Shown here: positions 6,517 to 15,000 of the stretch, piece by piece
How positions within the stretch are numbered: position 1 is the stretch's first letter
Layout: every line of letters begins with the position of its first letter
DNA from: Carnimonas bestiolae
GTDB lineage: Bacteria; Pseudomonadota; Gammaproteobacteria; Pseudomonadales; Halomonadaceae
Assembly (NCBI RefSeq): GCF_051251125.1
Contig: NZ_JBPCZL010000002.1
Length of the DNA stretch: 64,000 bases
Strand: one strand, 5' to 3'
Translations under genes and position numbers: made by a program
The notes under the pieces: generated by a model
Seen by the model: the letters and a program-made list of their open reading frames with translations, nothing else
Databases searched by the model: none
Told to the model about the DNA's origin: nothing

Positions 6517-9051
6517 ATGAGCACGACTACATTAACCGCAGACCGTCTACAATCGAGCGATAAGTCCGTTAGTATTTCGCTCTCTAAGTTGGTTCTAGCA
6601 GAGAATATCTATGCTACTGTAGAAGATCTTAAGAAGGCTGAGAGCCTCAACGAGGGGCAGCAGGTACTCACTCAAGGCTATTATAACGTCGGCGATTCGG
6701 GAGCGACGCTATATACTATAAATTCGAAAAGCGAGTCACTCTATTCTATAAAAATTGGTAAATTGTACGCGAACCCGATCCTAGGAGACGAAGTAAACCT
6801 GAGGCAGTGTGGGCTCAAGGAAGGAGGCGATATTCAAACTTTCTTTTACAATATTAAAGAGTTTGTGAACAAGGTGGTCTACATTCCTGCGGGGAACTAC
6901 ACTATGCATCAGGTGCGCACTCATTCGAATATGATACGCGGAAAATACGATTTTAGGTCAGTAGGGAAAGTTCACATAAGCTGCTATACAACATCGAAAC
7001 ACTCTCACCCATATGCTTTCCTATATTTCAACAATAGTTTTTTGGATGGTACTGACTTCACGGTCCATGATGTGGACATTCATGGCACCAAAATAAAATC
7101 TAAGGAAATAATAGGTTCTACCCGAATTAATAATCCAGGGGAACTTGCTGGAGGTCTCCAGGAGGGTGACATGGTCATTATTTCTAACACACGAGGCATC
7201 GAAACAGAAAATCGCTCAAATACGTGTGAGAGCCAAGTCAACTGTATTGAGGCGTTGGAAAATGGTACCATAGAACTAAAAGAACCGTGTTATTTTAACT
7301 ATGACTCTGGGCTGGAGTATACAGGAACAGTCTTGGAGGATGCCCAATACTGGGATAAAGAAAAACGTACCCGCAAGTCACTTCAAGTAAAAGTGAAATT
7401 TGAAAAAACGCCAATAAACAACAATCGCGATCAATTTGGATTCGTCACATTTAATAATGGTGAAAATAATTTTAGAGGCTATCCAGCCGCTTTTGATCAA
7501 GAATCGAGTGACTCTGGGACGTATTGGTTCACGTGGACGCTCGAAGGTGACGCTCCCAAGAAAGGAGATACCTTCAAAGTCACCATAGATTCTTATCTTC
7601 GATTTTTACCCCGCATTGAGTTCTCAATGACCGGAGATATCACGTTCGATCTTGATACTAGCAAAACGTCAGCACAAAACAACAAACAATCTAACTATGG
7701 AATAAATTTAACGGGAATTATCAATCCGGTTTTTCGAGGAATAAACTTCAAGCATTTCGGCTACGGACCGCTCACACTCGCCCACACCTACAATGGCCAG
7801 GTCAGCGATTGTATTTTCGACGGACGTAACAGACAAATTTTCAATGGGTTCAGTATGGCGTTGCTAGGCAACCCCTGCCACGGCTTAAAAGTGACTGACT
7901 GTGAATTTTATTCTTGGGGACAAGCGGTCAACTTTCAAGGTTTTAGCGTCATATCGACACGCAATACTGTCAGAAACAATAAGTACGTGGGCGGAGGACG
8001 ATCATACGACGGTAGCCAAAAATATTATCCTGACACCGGATCGGGTAAAAACGAAAAGGCTGAGACGAGTTTTTACACCTCTCACGGAGGTGGTTTTTGG
8101 AATATAATTGAGAATAATATCGTCATCAATGCCCAACAAGGGTTTGGTTCACGTGGTCGCCAGGAGATCTTCCATAACAATCATATTTACGGAGCATGCA
8201 AAATTCCCTTTAGTTTTGGCCAAGCGCAGGGGAACACGTACACTAATAATCATTATCACGCAGCAAAAATGACTAGCTTCGATAAAGCTGAGTCATTAAC
8301 TAGACACAATACCATACCAGAGTGTATGTTTCAGGTCGATCTACAAATGGAAACATTTGAGGGTGATGAACTTTTCGTGTATCCACACTTTTACCCAACC
8401 ATTATTACTGATAACAAAGCGGATATGCTGAAGAATAATTTCATTAAACTTAATGGAGAAAATTCTCAGTTACTTCACTTGGTATGGGGAAGGAATACAG
8501 TTGCTCGACCTTATAATGTTGATAGTGGCGAAAAGAATTTCACGATGCTGGGAACTAATGGAGGGATACATGAGGTAGAATTATCCCATTGCCGTTACTT
8601 GGGAGGCGATGCAATCCTCAACGTAACCCCTTCTGAAAAATCAGGTACATGGTCGGCATTCAATCCGCAACAGGTTTATCCAAAGTTGGGGACCTTCCTT
8701 CAAGTAAGCGACGTTGAATATATTCTAAATATCCCCAACGACGGTATGGTTAAAGTGCCGATTACTGGAATTGCACAGTACGTCATACAACTTGCAGGTA
8801 TGCCTATAGATCGATACAGCGCTCCGCTCATAGCTGCTTGGACACACGGAGGGTGGTCGAAATTTGCAAGCACCAACGGTTTCACCCAAGGTGATGAAGT
8901 CAACGTCACTGATAAAAAACTTAGCGGTAGTACTGGTGAGAAAGGAAAACTCACATTTTATGTAGAGGGCTCGCATAATGCTTACAAAACAACTATCTAC
9001 GTAGAGAACCGTCTCGGCGAGAGCATACTGTACAGGCTGAGAGTATCGTAG
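6517..9051 (+). CDS. Large beta-helix protein, pectate-lyase/tail-spike-like, probable polysaccharide-active enzyme
   Basis: 844 residues from the ATG at 6517, chosen because GGAG (6507-6510) lies six bases upstream; in-frame ATGs at 6505 and 6511 overlap that site. The N-terminal part (YATVEDLKKAESLNEGQ, GYYNVGDSGATLY, then VVYIPAGNYTM) matches the start of the pectate-lyase-superfamily domain of phage tail spikes and exopolysaccharide depolymerases. The middle is rich in short G-x-x-F and N-x-x-V-x-N-N turns (for example RNTVRNNKYVGGG, ENNIVINAQQGFGSRG), as in a right-handed parallel beta-helix, and a small beta-rich C-terminal domain follows. No signal peptide is visible, so secretion would need another route. 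It is the only plus-strand gene inside the capsule cluster and is AT-rich, suggesting separate acquisition. A lyase, hydrolase, epimerase or deacetylase acting on the capsule are all possible; no catalytic residues could be assigned. Confidence 0.7.
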   Translation: MSTTTLTADRLQSSDKSVSISLSKLVLAENIYATVEDLKKAESLNEGQQVLTQGYYNVGDSGATLYTINSKSESLYSIKIGKLYANPILGDEVNLRQCGLKEGGDIQTFFYNIKEFVNKVVYIPAGNYTMHQVRTHSNMIRGKYDFRSVGKVHISCYTTSKHSHPYAFLYFNNSFLDGTDFTVHDVDIHGTKIKSKEIIGSTRINNPGELAGGLQEGDMVIISNTRGIETENRSNTCESQVNCIEALENGTIELKEPCYFNYDSGLEYTGTVLEDAQYWDKEKRTRKSLQVKVKFEKTPINNNRDQFGFVTFNNGENNFRGYPAAFDQESSDSGTYWFTWTLEGDAPKKGDTFKVTIDSYLRFLPRIEFSMTGDITFDLDTSKTSAQNNKQSNYGINLTGIINPVFRGINFKHFGYGPLTLAHTYNGQVSDCIFDGRNRQIFNGFSMALLGNPCHGLKVTDCEFYSWGQAVNFQGFSVISTRNTVRNNKYVGGGRSYDGSQKYYPDTGSGKNEKAETSFYTSHGGGFWNIIENNIVINAQQGFGSRGRQEIFHNNHIYGACKIPFSFGQAQGNTYTNNHYHAAKMTSFDKAESLTRHNTIPECMFQVDLQMETFEGDELFVYPHFYPTIITDNKADMLKNNFIKLNGENSQLLHLVWGRNTVARPYNVDSGEKNFTMLGTNGGIHEVELSHCRYLGGDAILNVTPSEKSGTWSAFNPQQVYPKLGTFLQVSDVEYILNIPNDGMVKVPITGIAQYVIQLAGMPIDRYSAPLIAAWTHGGWSKFASTNGFTQGDEVNVTDKKLSGSTGEKGKLTFYVEGSHNAYKTTIYVENRLGESILYRLRVS

Positions 9052-9604
9052 TATCACAAGAAACATAGCGCCGAGACGAAATGTTCGTCTCGGCACCTTA
9101 TCAACTAATTCTAAGAGCTCTTTGCCCGAGAATTTAGCTAATAGAATGATTTCGGCTATAAATACTCATTTTTTCCAATCTCAATACCAAGAAATAGATC
9201 TACGGCAGCGCTACCATTATCTAAAGAGTATTACGATCGTCAGAATAACCGTAAACAGCGCTATCTAATCTCGACAGCGGCATCGGGCTATTTAATCACT
9301 ATTGATAATTAACGTTCTTATCAATTCTTGAATAATATCTGACTAAGAACTAAACATCCTCTCCTTGAGAACACAGCACGCAATTTTCTATCTAATGAGG
9401 GACATAGACAAACCAACTAAACAAAGCTGATGGCATGGTTACATGATATGTAGATGATATTGCCTATTTGTCAGTCAAAATACAAGATTAACAACAGCAA
9501 AAAGTTTTTCAAATTTTATAAAATGATCGGATTTTTATGAGTCACTTCTAACGGTACCTTCCAGTGCTTTTCATTGCCGATAATGTGAATCCTATTAACC
9601 TTAG
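9052..9604. other. Long AT-rich convergent intergenic region
   Basis: 553 bases between the ends of the beta-helix gene and rfbC. No ORF with coding character was found on either strand. Apart from the hairpin at 9070-9094 nothing is recognisable. It may be scar DNA from insertion of the beta-helix gene. Confidence 0.6.
9070..9094 (+). terminator. Strong hairpin after the beta-helix gene
   Basis: The arms GCCGAGACGAA and TTCGTCTCGGC are perfectly complementary over 11 bases with a 3-base ATG loop, starting 19 bases after the stop. There is no T-tract, so it may act as an RNA-end stabiliser or a Rho-assisted terminator and not a classic intrinsic one. Confidence 0.55.
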
Positions 9605-10138
9605 CTAGTTGAATAATCCGCGCGCCATCTTATCTTTATCCGACAAGATCACGTTGTGATCCTGAATTATGGGCCATTCAATCCCAATATCACTGTCGTC
9701 CCATTTGATTACATGTTGGTCTTCTGGAGCATAGTACTCTGTGCATTTGTACTGGAACTCGGCGTACTCACTCAAAACGTAAAAGCCGTGCGCGAACCCC
9801 GGAGGGATCCATAGCATTTGCCTATTTTGGCTATCCAGCGTAGCAGCAACCCACTGCCCATACGTTGCACTTTCCTTCCTTATATCAACAGCCACATCGA
9901 ATACCATTCCTCTCGTCACGCGCACTAGCTTGCCTTGAGGATGTTTCAATTGATAGTGAAGTCCCCTCAGCACGCCTTTTAAAGATGCGCTGTGATTATC
10001 TTGTACGAAATGGTGGTTTCCGCAGTGTTCCTCAAAGTCATTTTGGCGAAAAGACTCAAACAAAAAACCTCGATCATCTTCAAATAACCTCGGCGTAATC
10101 AGAGTCACGCCCGGGATAGCAAGCTTTTCGTATTGCAT
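9605..10138 (-). CDS. rfbC: dTDP-4-dehydrorhamnose 3,5-epimerase
   Basis: 177 residues, the usual size. A cupin fold is indicated by LITPRLFEDDRGFLFESF, QDNHSASLKGVLRGLHYQ (with the active-site His of the RGLHYQ motif) and GQWVAATLDSQNRQMLWIPPG followed by GFAHGFYVLSE. It epimerises C3 and C5 of dTDP-4-dehydro-6-deoxyglucose, giving the substrate for RfbD. It follows rfbA by 22 bases in the same minus-strand operon. Confidence 0.97.
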   Translation of the reverse strand: MQYEKLAIPGVTLITPRLFEDDRGFLFESFRQNDFEEHCGNHHFVQDNHSASLKGVLRGLHYQLKHPQGKLVRVTRGMVFDVAVDIRKESATYGQWVAATLDSQNRQMLWIPPGFAHGFYVLSEYAEFQYKCTEYYAPEDQHVIKWDDSDIGIEWPIIQDHNVILSDKDKMARGLFN

Positions 10139-10160
10139 ATATCATCCGCTGTCATCTTCA

Positions 10161-11030
10161 TCAATTCAGCAGGGAGGAGAGGTAGTAGCCATATCCAGTT
10201 TTCCGAAGCTGGCGTGCTCGCTCTGCAAGTTCTTGGTCTGAAATCCAACCATTTCTCCAAGCAATTTCTTCCAAACAAGCAAGTTTTAGCCCCTGCTGTT
10301 TTTCAACGGTCTGAACATATTGACCTGCTTCTAACAAACTATCGTGAGTACCGGTATCAAGCCATACAAAACCGCGCCCGAGTCTTTCTACTTCCAGAGC
10401 ATTCTGCTCTAGATAAGCTCTATTAATCGGTGTAATTTCTAGCTCACCTCGTTCAGACGGCCGCACCTCTTTCGCTATTTCAATGACTCTATTGTCATAA
10501 AAGTAGAGTCCGGTTACGGCATAGTTTGAGCGAGGCGCTAAGGGTTTTTCCTGTACCGAAATAGGATCTCCGGCACTATTCAGCTCGACAACACCAAAGC
10601 GCTCAGGGTCATTTACAGGGTAGCCAAAGACAGTTGCTCCAGTATCTTTTCCAGTTGCTTTAAGTAACTTTTCAGAAAAGTGTTGGCCGTGAAAAATATT
10701 GTCTCCTAAAACAAGACATACGTTGTCGTTGCCAATAAATTCTGCCCCCAGAACAAATGCTTGTGCTAATCCTTCCGGTGCGGCTTGAACCATGTAATCG
10801 AAACACACACCGAACCTCCTTCCATCGCCAAGAAGCTTTTGAAACAAAGGCCGATCAGAGCTTGTGCATATGATTAATATCTCCTTAATACCTGCCAACA
10901 TCAGTACTGAAATAGGGTAATAGATCATCGGCTTGTCATACACCGGTAACAACTGTTTAGTCACCGCGAATGTGAGAGGATATAAACGTGTACCTGTACC
11001 ACCAGCTAATACAATTCCTTTGCGCGCCAC
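10161..11030 (-). CDS. rfbA: Glucose-1-phosphate thymidylyltransferase
   Basis: 289 residues. GIVLAGGTGTRLYPLT is the nucleotidyltransferase signature; VKQLLPVYDKPMIYYP, LVLGDNIFHGQ and VQEKPLAPRSNYAVTGLYFYD are characteristic of RmlA. It makes dTDP-glucose from dTTP and glucose-1-phosphate, the committing and normally feedback-regulated step of dTDP-L-rhamnose synthesis. Here it heads the rfbA-rfbC pair, about 100 bases downstream of the tandem GT2 glycosyltransferase gene. Confidence 0.97.
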   Translation of the reverse strand: MARKGIVLAGGTGTRLYPLTFAVTKQLLPVYDKPMIYYPISVLMLAGIKEILIICTSSDRPLFQKLLGDGRRFGVCFDYMVQAAPEGLAQAFVLGAEFIGNDNVCLVLGDNIFHGQHFSEKLLKATGKDTGATVFGYPVNDPERFGVVELNSAGDPISVQEKPLAPRSNYAVTGLYFYDNRVIEIAKEVRPSERGELEITPINRAYLEQNALEVERLGRGFVWLDTGTHDSLLEAGQYVQTVEKQQGLKLACLEEIAWRNGWISDQELAERARQLRKTGYGYYLSSLLN

Positions 11031-11128
11031 TAAAATTACTCCTACTCAGACGACCATAGGTCTGTGTAAAGACCAATGAATTGCAAGAGTATACTCTACA
11101 CTAAATAATGTGCGGCTCATTGATATTT

Positions 11129-13417
11129 CTACCGCAATGAAAAATCTTCAAAGCTAACAGTTAAATTGGGATTATACGCTGGATCGTGCAGCAGTTGCTT
11201 ACCCCAGCGCGAGCGAAAGTAGTCTACTTCGCTCTTAGCTCTTGCTTTCTTGGATGGGCTATCGTCCTCCCCACGCGAAACGGACTCATGATGATATAAC
11301 TCAGCGAAAGGCGTCCACAAGTTGCGATAACCCAGTTCCCTTACCTTCAGGCATAAATCCACATCATTATATGCTACCGGCAAGTGCTTCTCGTCCAAAC
11401 CGCCCGCGTTCTCAAATACCTCTCGTCGTAGTAACAGGCAAGCCGCCGTTACAGCAGAAAGATTTTGGACCTGATGTAAACGGTTTTGAAAGCCTCCCTC
11501 TTCGCGGGAGAAAAACCTATGGGCATGGCCAGCAATTCCACCTAAACCTAGAATAACACCAGCATGCTGAAGAGTATCATCCGGATAATAGAGCTTGGCA
11601 CCCACGCAGCCTATATCCGGCCTAACCGAATGGCTAACCATCTCCGTTAGCCAATTGCTGTTGATTGGTTCGACATCGTTATTCACCAATCCAATGATTT
11701 CACCGCTGCAATTCCTAGCCCCGAAATTATTGATCGCCGAATAGTTAAACGGATAATTCCAATGCAACACTCGTACACGTTTATCCCGTTGAATATTAGC
11801 GAAATACGTAAGTGTTTCGGGATCCGATGATTGATTATCCAAAATTAGAATCTCATAATTAGGATAATCCGTAAGTTCTAAAATACGATTCACACAAGGT
11901 CTCAACATTTGAATCGTATCTCGAGTCGGAATGAGCAGGCTTACGCGAGGTAATGTTTCAGGCAGCTTCCATCTAACGCGACATCCTATTCCCTTTCGCT
12001 CAGATGCCATTGCAACAATACCTTTACTCTCCAGGAATTGTCTGACGGCCGCGAAGCTATATCCGGGTCCATTAGGCGTTAGCTCTAATGGCTGATTTTC
12101 TTCAACGTAACGCCGATGCAATACCACGTACGCAACGTGCTGAATCTCGTCGATAGCTATCGTATCTGTAAAAGCTAATATCAACGCATGAATATCAATG
12201 TGCTCTGGCGACTCAATCAACGTGCGGTGCTGCGCCAGCAGAGGCAAGGAGAATGCTGCAGCCCGTCCAATGTAGTTGGCAGAAAGTAACAGATCAGGGT
12301 TCCACTCAGGCTTGAAATTAGGTAAGACCCTCTCTCCCTCTATAAATCGATCTTCATCCCCGTAAAGCAGCTTAGCCCGGTTTTGTTGCTGGCTGTGCGC
12401 GGCAAGATGGTAGATAGCATTGATAGCCAAAGCATCTCCGGCCACTAAAAAGGAAATATAGTCGAGCTGCGGTGACAATGAAGTTAACCATGCATAGAAT
12501 GACTCGCTCTCCGAGGGCTGAACCAATAAATGCTGAGCTATTGATTCGTTTTCATTCAATAGCTGGTCGATCAAATGCGAGACGACACCTTCAGCGTGCT
12601 GTTCGAAGCTAATCAGCAAATACCAATTGGAATAACGCTGCGATACAAGTGACGCTAAGGTAGTACTTATATCGTCTCTCGATGCACCCTTAGATGATAG
12701 TAAAATACCGAAACAGGCACGCTCCGATAACTTATCAACCGCAACGGCTACCCTATTATTTGAAGGCTCCCGCAATGGTTCTATCTGTTCACGCCACAGC
12801 GCATAATTAAAATTAGGTGCGCCGCGCGCAAAAGTGCCCTCATAATAGGCTGCCAACAACCTTTTCCAAGAAACATTCTCTTCTTTGCCTTCCTGCTTTA
12901 ATGCCTCAAGCACTTTCTGCTCACCAGCGCCCTGAAAATGCCGATCCGCATAATTCAGGCGCCTTAGCATTCTATTGTGGGCGAACCGAGGCGTTAACCA
13001 AACAAAGCGAAAAACCTTTACCGAGAAACGCCCTTTTTGGCCAGATAAAGGCTCTAAACGAATCCTCTTAATGCCACGCGGCACATAACAGATCCGCTTA
13101 GCGACTCGGCCGCGTCGAACCGCAAGGTAAATGGTATCACGACGATCAAAGCCAGCACCTCTATCAAAGGTTACCCCGGCGGCGGCGGACGTTTGATCAT
13201 GCTCAATCTCGATTTCAAGCATGTTGAAACCAGGCAGAGGTCTACCTCCGCAGCTATAAAAGCACGCGTGATCGTCGAGTCCGCGCCAAGTAAAGCTGTC
13301 TGCTTGACTTTCGTGAGGTACTCCCAACTTCTCCAGCGAATTGGGAATAAGTACAGGCTGGGCGATTAACCTAAGCATTGAGGGTAGTATCGAAGCGAAA
13401 AGCCGTTTAAATATCAT
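11129..13417 (-). CDS. Tandem GT2 glycosyltransferase with N-terminal beta domain
   Basis: 762 residues, no signal peptide. Residues about 35-140 form a beta-rich module with no family I can name. Residues about 233-480 resemble a GT2 domain but the usual metal-binding LDxDD segment reads FLVAGDAL (323-330), although the later LLYGDEDR and FKPEWNPDLLLSANYIG motifs are intact. Residues 490-760 are a second, complete GT2 domain: PRVSLLIPTRD, LILDNQSSD, GLVNNDVEP (DxD-like), then GAKLYYPDDTLQHAG and AYNDVDLCLKV. Tandem GT2 proteins of this type are common rhamnosyl- or hexosyltransferases of O-antigen and capsule loci. Next to rfbA/rfbC a rhamnosyltransferase role is plausible, but the donor is not provable from sequence. 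Confidence 0.82.
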   Translation of the reverse strand: MIFKRLFASILPSMLRLIAQPVLIPNSLEKLGVPHESQADSFTWRGLDDHACFYSCGGRPLPGFNMLEIEIEHDQTSAAAGVTFDRGAGFDRRDTIYLAVRRGRVAKRICYVPRGIKRIRLEPLSGQKGRFSVKVFRFVWLTPRFAHNRMLRRLNYADRHFQGAGEQKVLEALKQEGKEENVSWKRLLAAYYEGTFARGAPNFNYALWREQIEPLREPSNNRVAVAVDKLSERACFGILLSSKGASRDDISTTLASLVSQRYSNWYLLISFEQHAEGVVSHLIDQLLNENESIAQHLLVQPSESESFYAWLTSLSPQLDYISFLVAGDALAINAIYHLAAHSQQQNRAKLLYGDEDRFIEGERVLPNFKPEWNPDLLLSANYIGRAAAFSLPLLAQHRTLIESPEHIDIHALILAFTDTIAIDEIQHVAYVVLHRRYVEENQPLELTPNGPGYSFAAVRQFLESKGIVAMASERKGIGCRVRWKLPETLPRVSLLIPTRDTIQMLRPCVNRILELTDYPNYEILILDNQSSDPETLTYFANIQRDKRVRVLHWNYPFNYSAINNFGARNCSGEIIGLVNNDVEPINSNWLTEMVSHSVRPDIGCVGAKLYYPDDTLQHAGVILGLGGIAGHAHRFFSREEGGFQNRLHQVQNLSAVTAACLLLRREVFENAGGLDEKHLPVAYNDVDLCLKVRELGYRNLWTPFAELYHHESVSRGEDDSPSKKARAKSEVDYFRSRWGKQLLHDPAYNPNLTVSFEDFSLR

Positions 13418-13458
13418 TAAAAATTAGCCGGCAGGGGGAAAGAAACGACGATATGCCG

Positions 13459-14931
13459 TTACTTTTTTACTTTCCCAAAAAATTTATGTTTCAACCTGGC
13501 CTTAAGACCAGATTCAATAGAAGATACTTGAGCAATAGCAAGCGGAATTTTATTACTGCCGACGATAACTCCGATCGTCATAGAAGACATAAACATCTCA
13601 GAAGATACCTGAAGCGCAAACCCCATCTTGCCTTCTGACCATGGACTATCAACGTGCTCTTTTTTGTCTTCTTGCAAAAAAGCGAGAACATCTCTCCTAG
13701 TTTTAGATAGCGATGTCTCTTTTCTGAAGCTTTGAGATTCAACATATATCGTTACATCACTCGGTGATGCATCCTTTACATATAGCCATCCTGATAAGAT
13801 ATACTTGTACTTTGGTACCAAAATCTCATCGTTGGTTGGGCTATCCAAGTGCCAGTACAGTGAACATTCCTTCGGCTCGGATAAAGGAATTAAGCGGATT
13901 CGATTAACCTGGTTCTCTGATGCTATAGGGGTCAACAGCGAAGTTTCGTAATTGGCCGCTCGCTCGGCAGCGTCGGTCACCGCTGATAAAGCATGTTCGT
14001 TACTCCAATCCATGCAAATCGGAAAATAGCCATGCCGAGCGAACGAATCGATAATATCTTTACGAAATTCCTCGGGAATATAAGAATCAAGCACAAACTC
14101 CTTCCCGTGCTGAACACTGACCCACAACTCCACCAGGTCATCTGCCATACCTGCCTCGAGTATTCTCCGGGCAACTTTATCCAGTCCAGTAGTTGTATAT
14201 CTATCTTTTACAATACGAGCCAGCGCCTCAGGGGCTTTCTGTCGCCCCCTATAAATTCTATTATACAAGGTATCCCCAGAGAGGACGGACATATTATTTT
14301 GCGCGAAAAGTTTGCGCCCAATAGTGGATTTGCCCATCCCCGGATTTTGCATCAATAGTACTACGTAAGGCTTCATTTTTCTGACGTGTACAACATAACG
14401 GGGAACAGGATCTCCAGATTGCCCTACGCTCTTCCCGACAATCTTCCACGCAAAGTCCTTCAGAACCTTTTCCAACATCTTACGAGTAGGGAAATAACGT
14501 GTGTCAATAGAGCGCTCGATTTTTTCCCAAGAGATCTTGGGACCGGGCGCGATACCGATCTCTAATACAAGTACTCCTTCGTCTGATAGAGCACTGAGTA
14601 GACGTTCAATCATGTTTTCCTGATTATCGGCGTAATGTAACGCGGACAACATCAAAATAACGTCGTAAGGACCTTCGGGAAGAACTGACCAATCCTGTCG
14701 AATAAAGTTACACTCGGGGAACCTTCTCTTCGCCTTTTCAATAGCTGTTGCAGAGGAGTCGATCCCGGTGACACTTTGGGCACCATCAAATAGCGAATAA
14801 CCGCAGAAAAAACCTTCGTTGCAACCAACATCCAAAACACGCAAATTTTCTAAAGAAGGAAGACGCAATGCTGATAATTTTGCGAAGGAATCCGAAGCGC
14901 CTTTGGTCTCAACAAATGTTTGATATTGCAT
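13459..14931 (-). CDS. Methyltransferase / P-loop kinase-like fusion protein
   Basis: 490 residues in three parts. Residues about 1-185 are a class I SAM methyltransferase: RVLDVGCNEGFF (31-42) binds SAM, GIDSS and DVILMLSALHYADN follow. Residues about 188-330 are a P-loop domain with LLMQNPGMGKSTIG (192-205), where QNPGMGKS replaces GxxxxGKS, and SGDTLY downstream. It looks like a small-molecule kinase or sulfotransferase-type domain. Residues about 345-475 are a beta-rich C-terminal domain with YKYILSGWLYV and MTIGVIVGSN, possibly carbohydrate-binding. The methyltransferase-plus-phosphotransferase combination recalls WbdD, which caps O-antigen with phosphate and methyl groups and stops chain growth, but WbdD's kinase is protein-kinase-like. 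Cytoplasmic, within the capsule operon between two glycosyltransferase genes. Domain calls are reasonably firm; the capping role is inference. Confidence 0.75.
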   Translation of the reverse strand: MQYQTFVETKGASDSFAKLSALRLPSLENLRVLDVGCNEGFFCGYSLFDGAQSVTGIDSSATAIEKAKRRFPECNFIRQDWSVLPEGPYDVILMLSALHYADNQENMIERLLSALSDEGVLVLEIGIAPGPKISWEKIERSIDTRYFPTRKMLEKVLKDFAWKIVGKSVGQSGDPVPRYVVHVRKMKPYVVLLMQNPGMGKSTIGRKLFAQNNMSVLSGDTLYNRIYRGRQKAPEALARIVKDRYTTTGLDKVARRILEAGMADDLVELWVSVQHGKEFVLDSYIPEEFRKDIIDSFARHGYFPICMDWSNEHALSAVTDAAERAANYETSLLTPIASENQVNRIRLIPLSEPKECSLYWHLDSPTNDEILVPKYKYILSGWLYVKDASPSDVTIYVESQSFRKETSLSKTRRDVLAFLQEDKKEHVDSPWSEGKMGFALQVSSEMFMSSMTIGVIVGSNKIPLAIAQVSSIESGLKARLKHKFFGKVKK

Positions 14932-15000
14932 ATAAAGTCACTATGTCGCGCTCGTAAAAAGTTTACGTCATTACAATGAGAGAATTTATCAAGAATTTTC

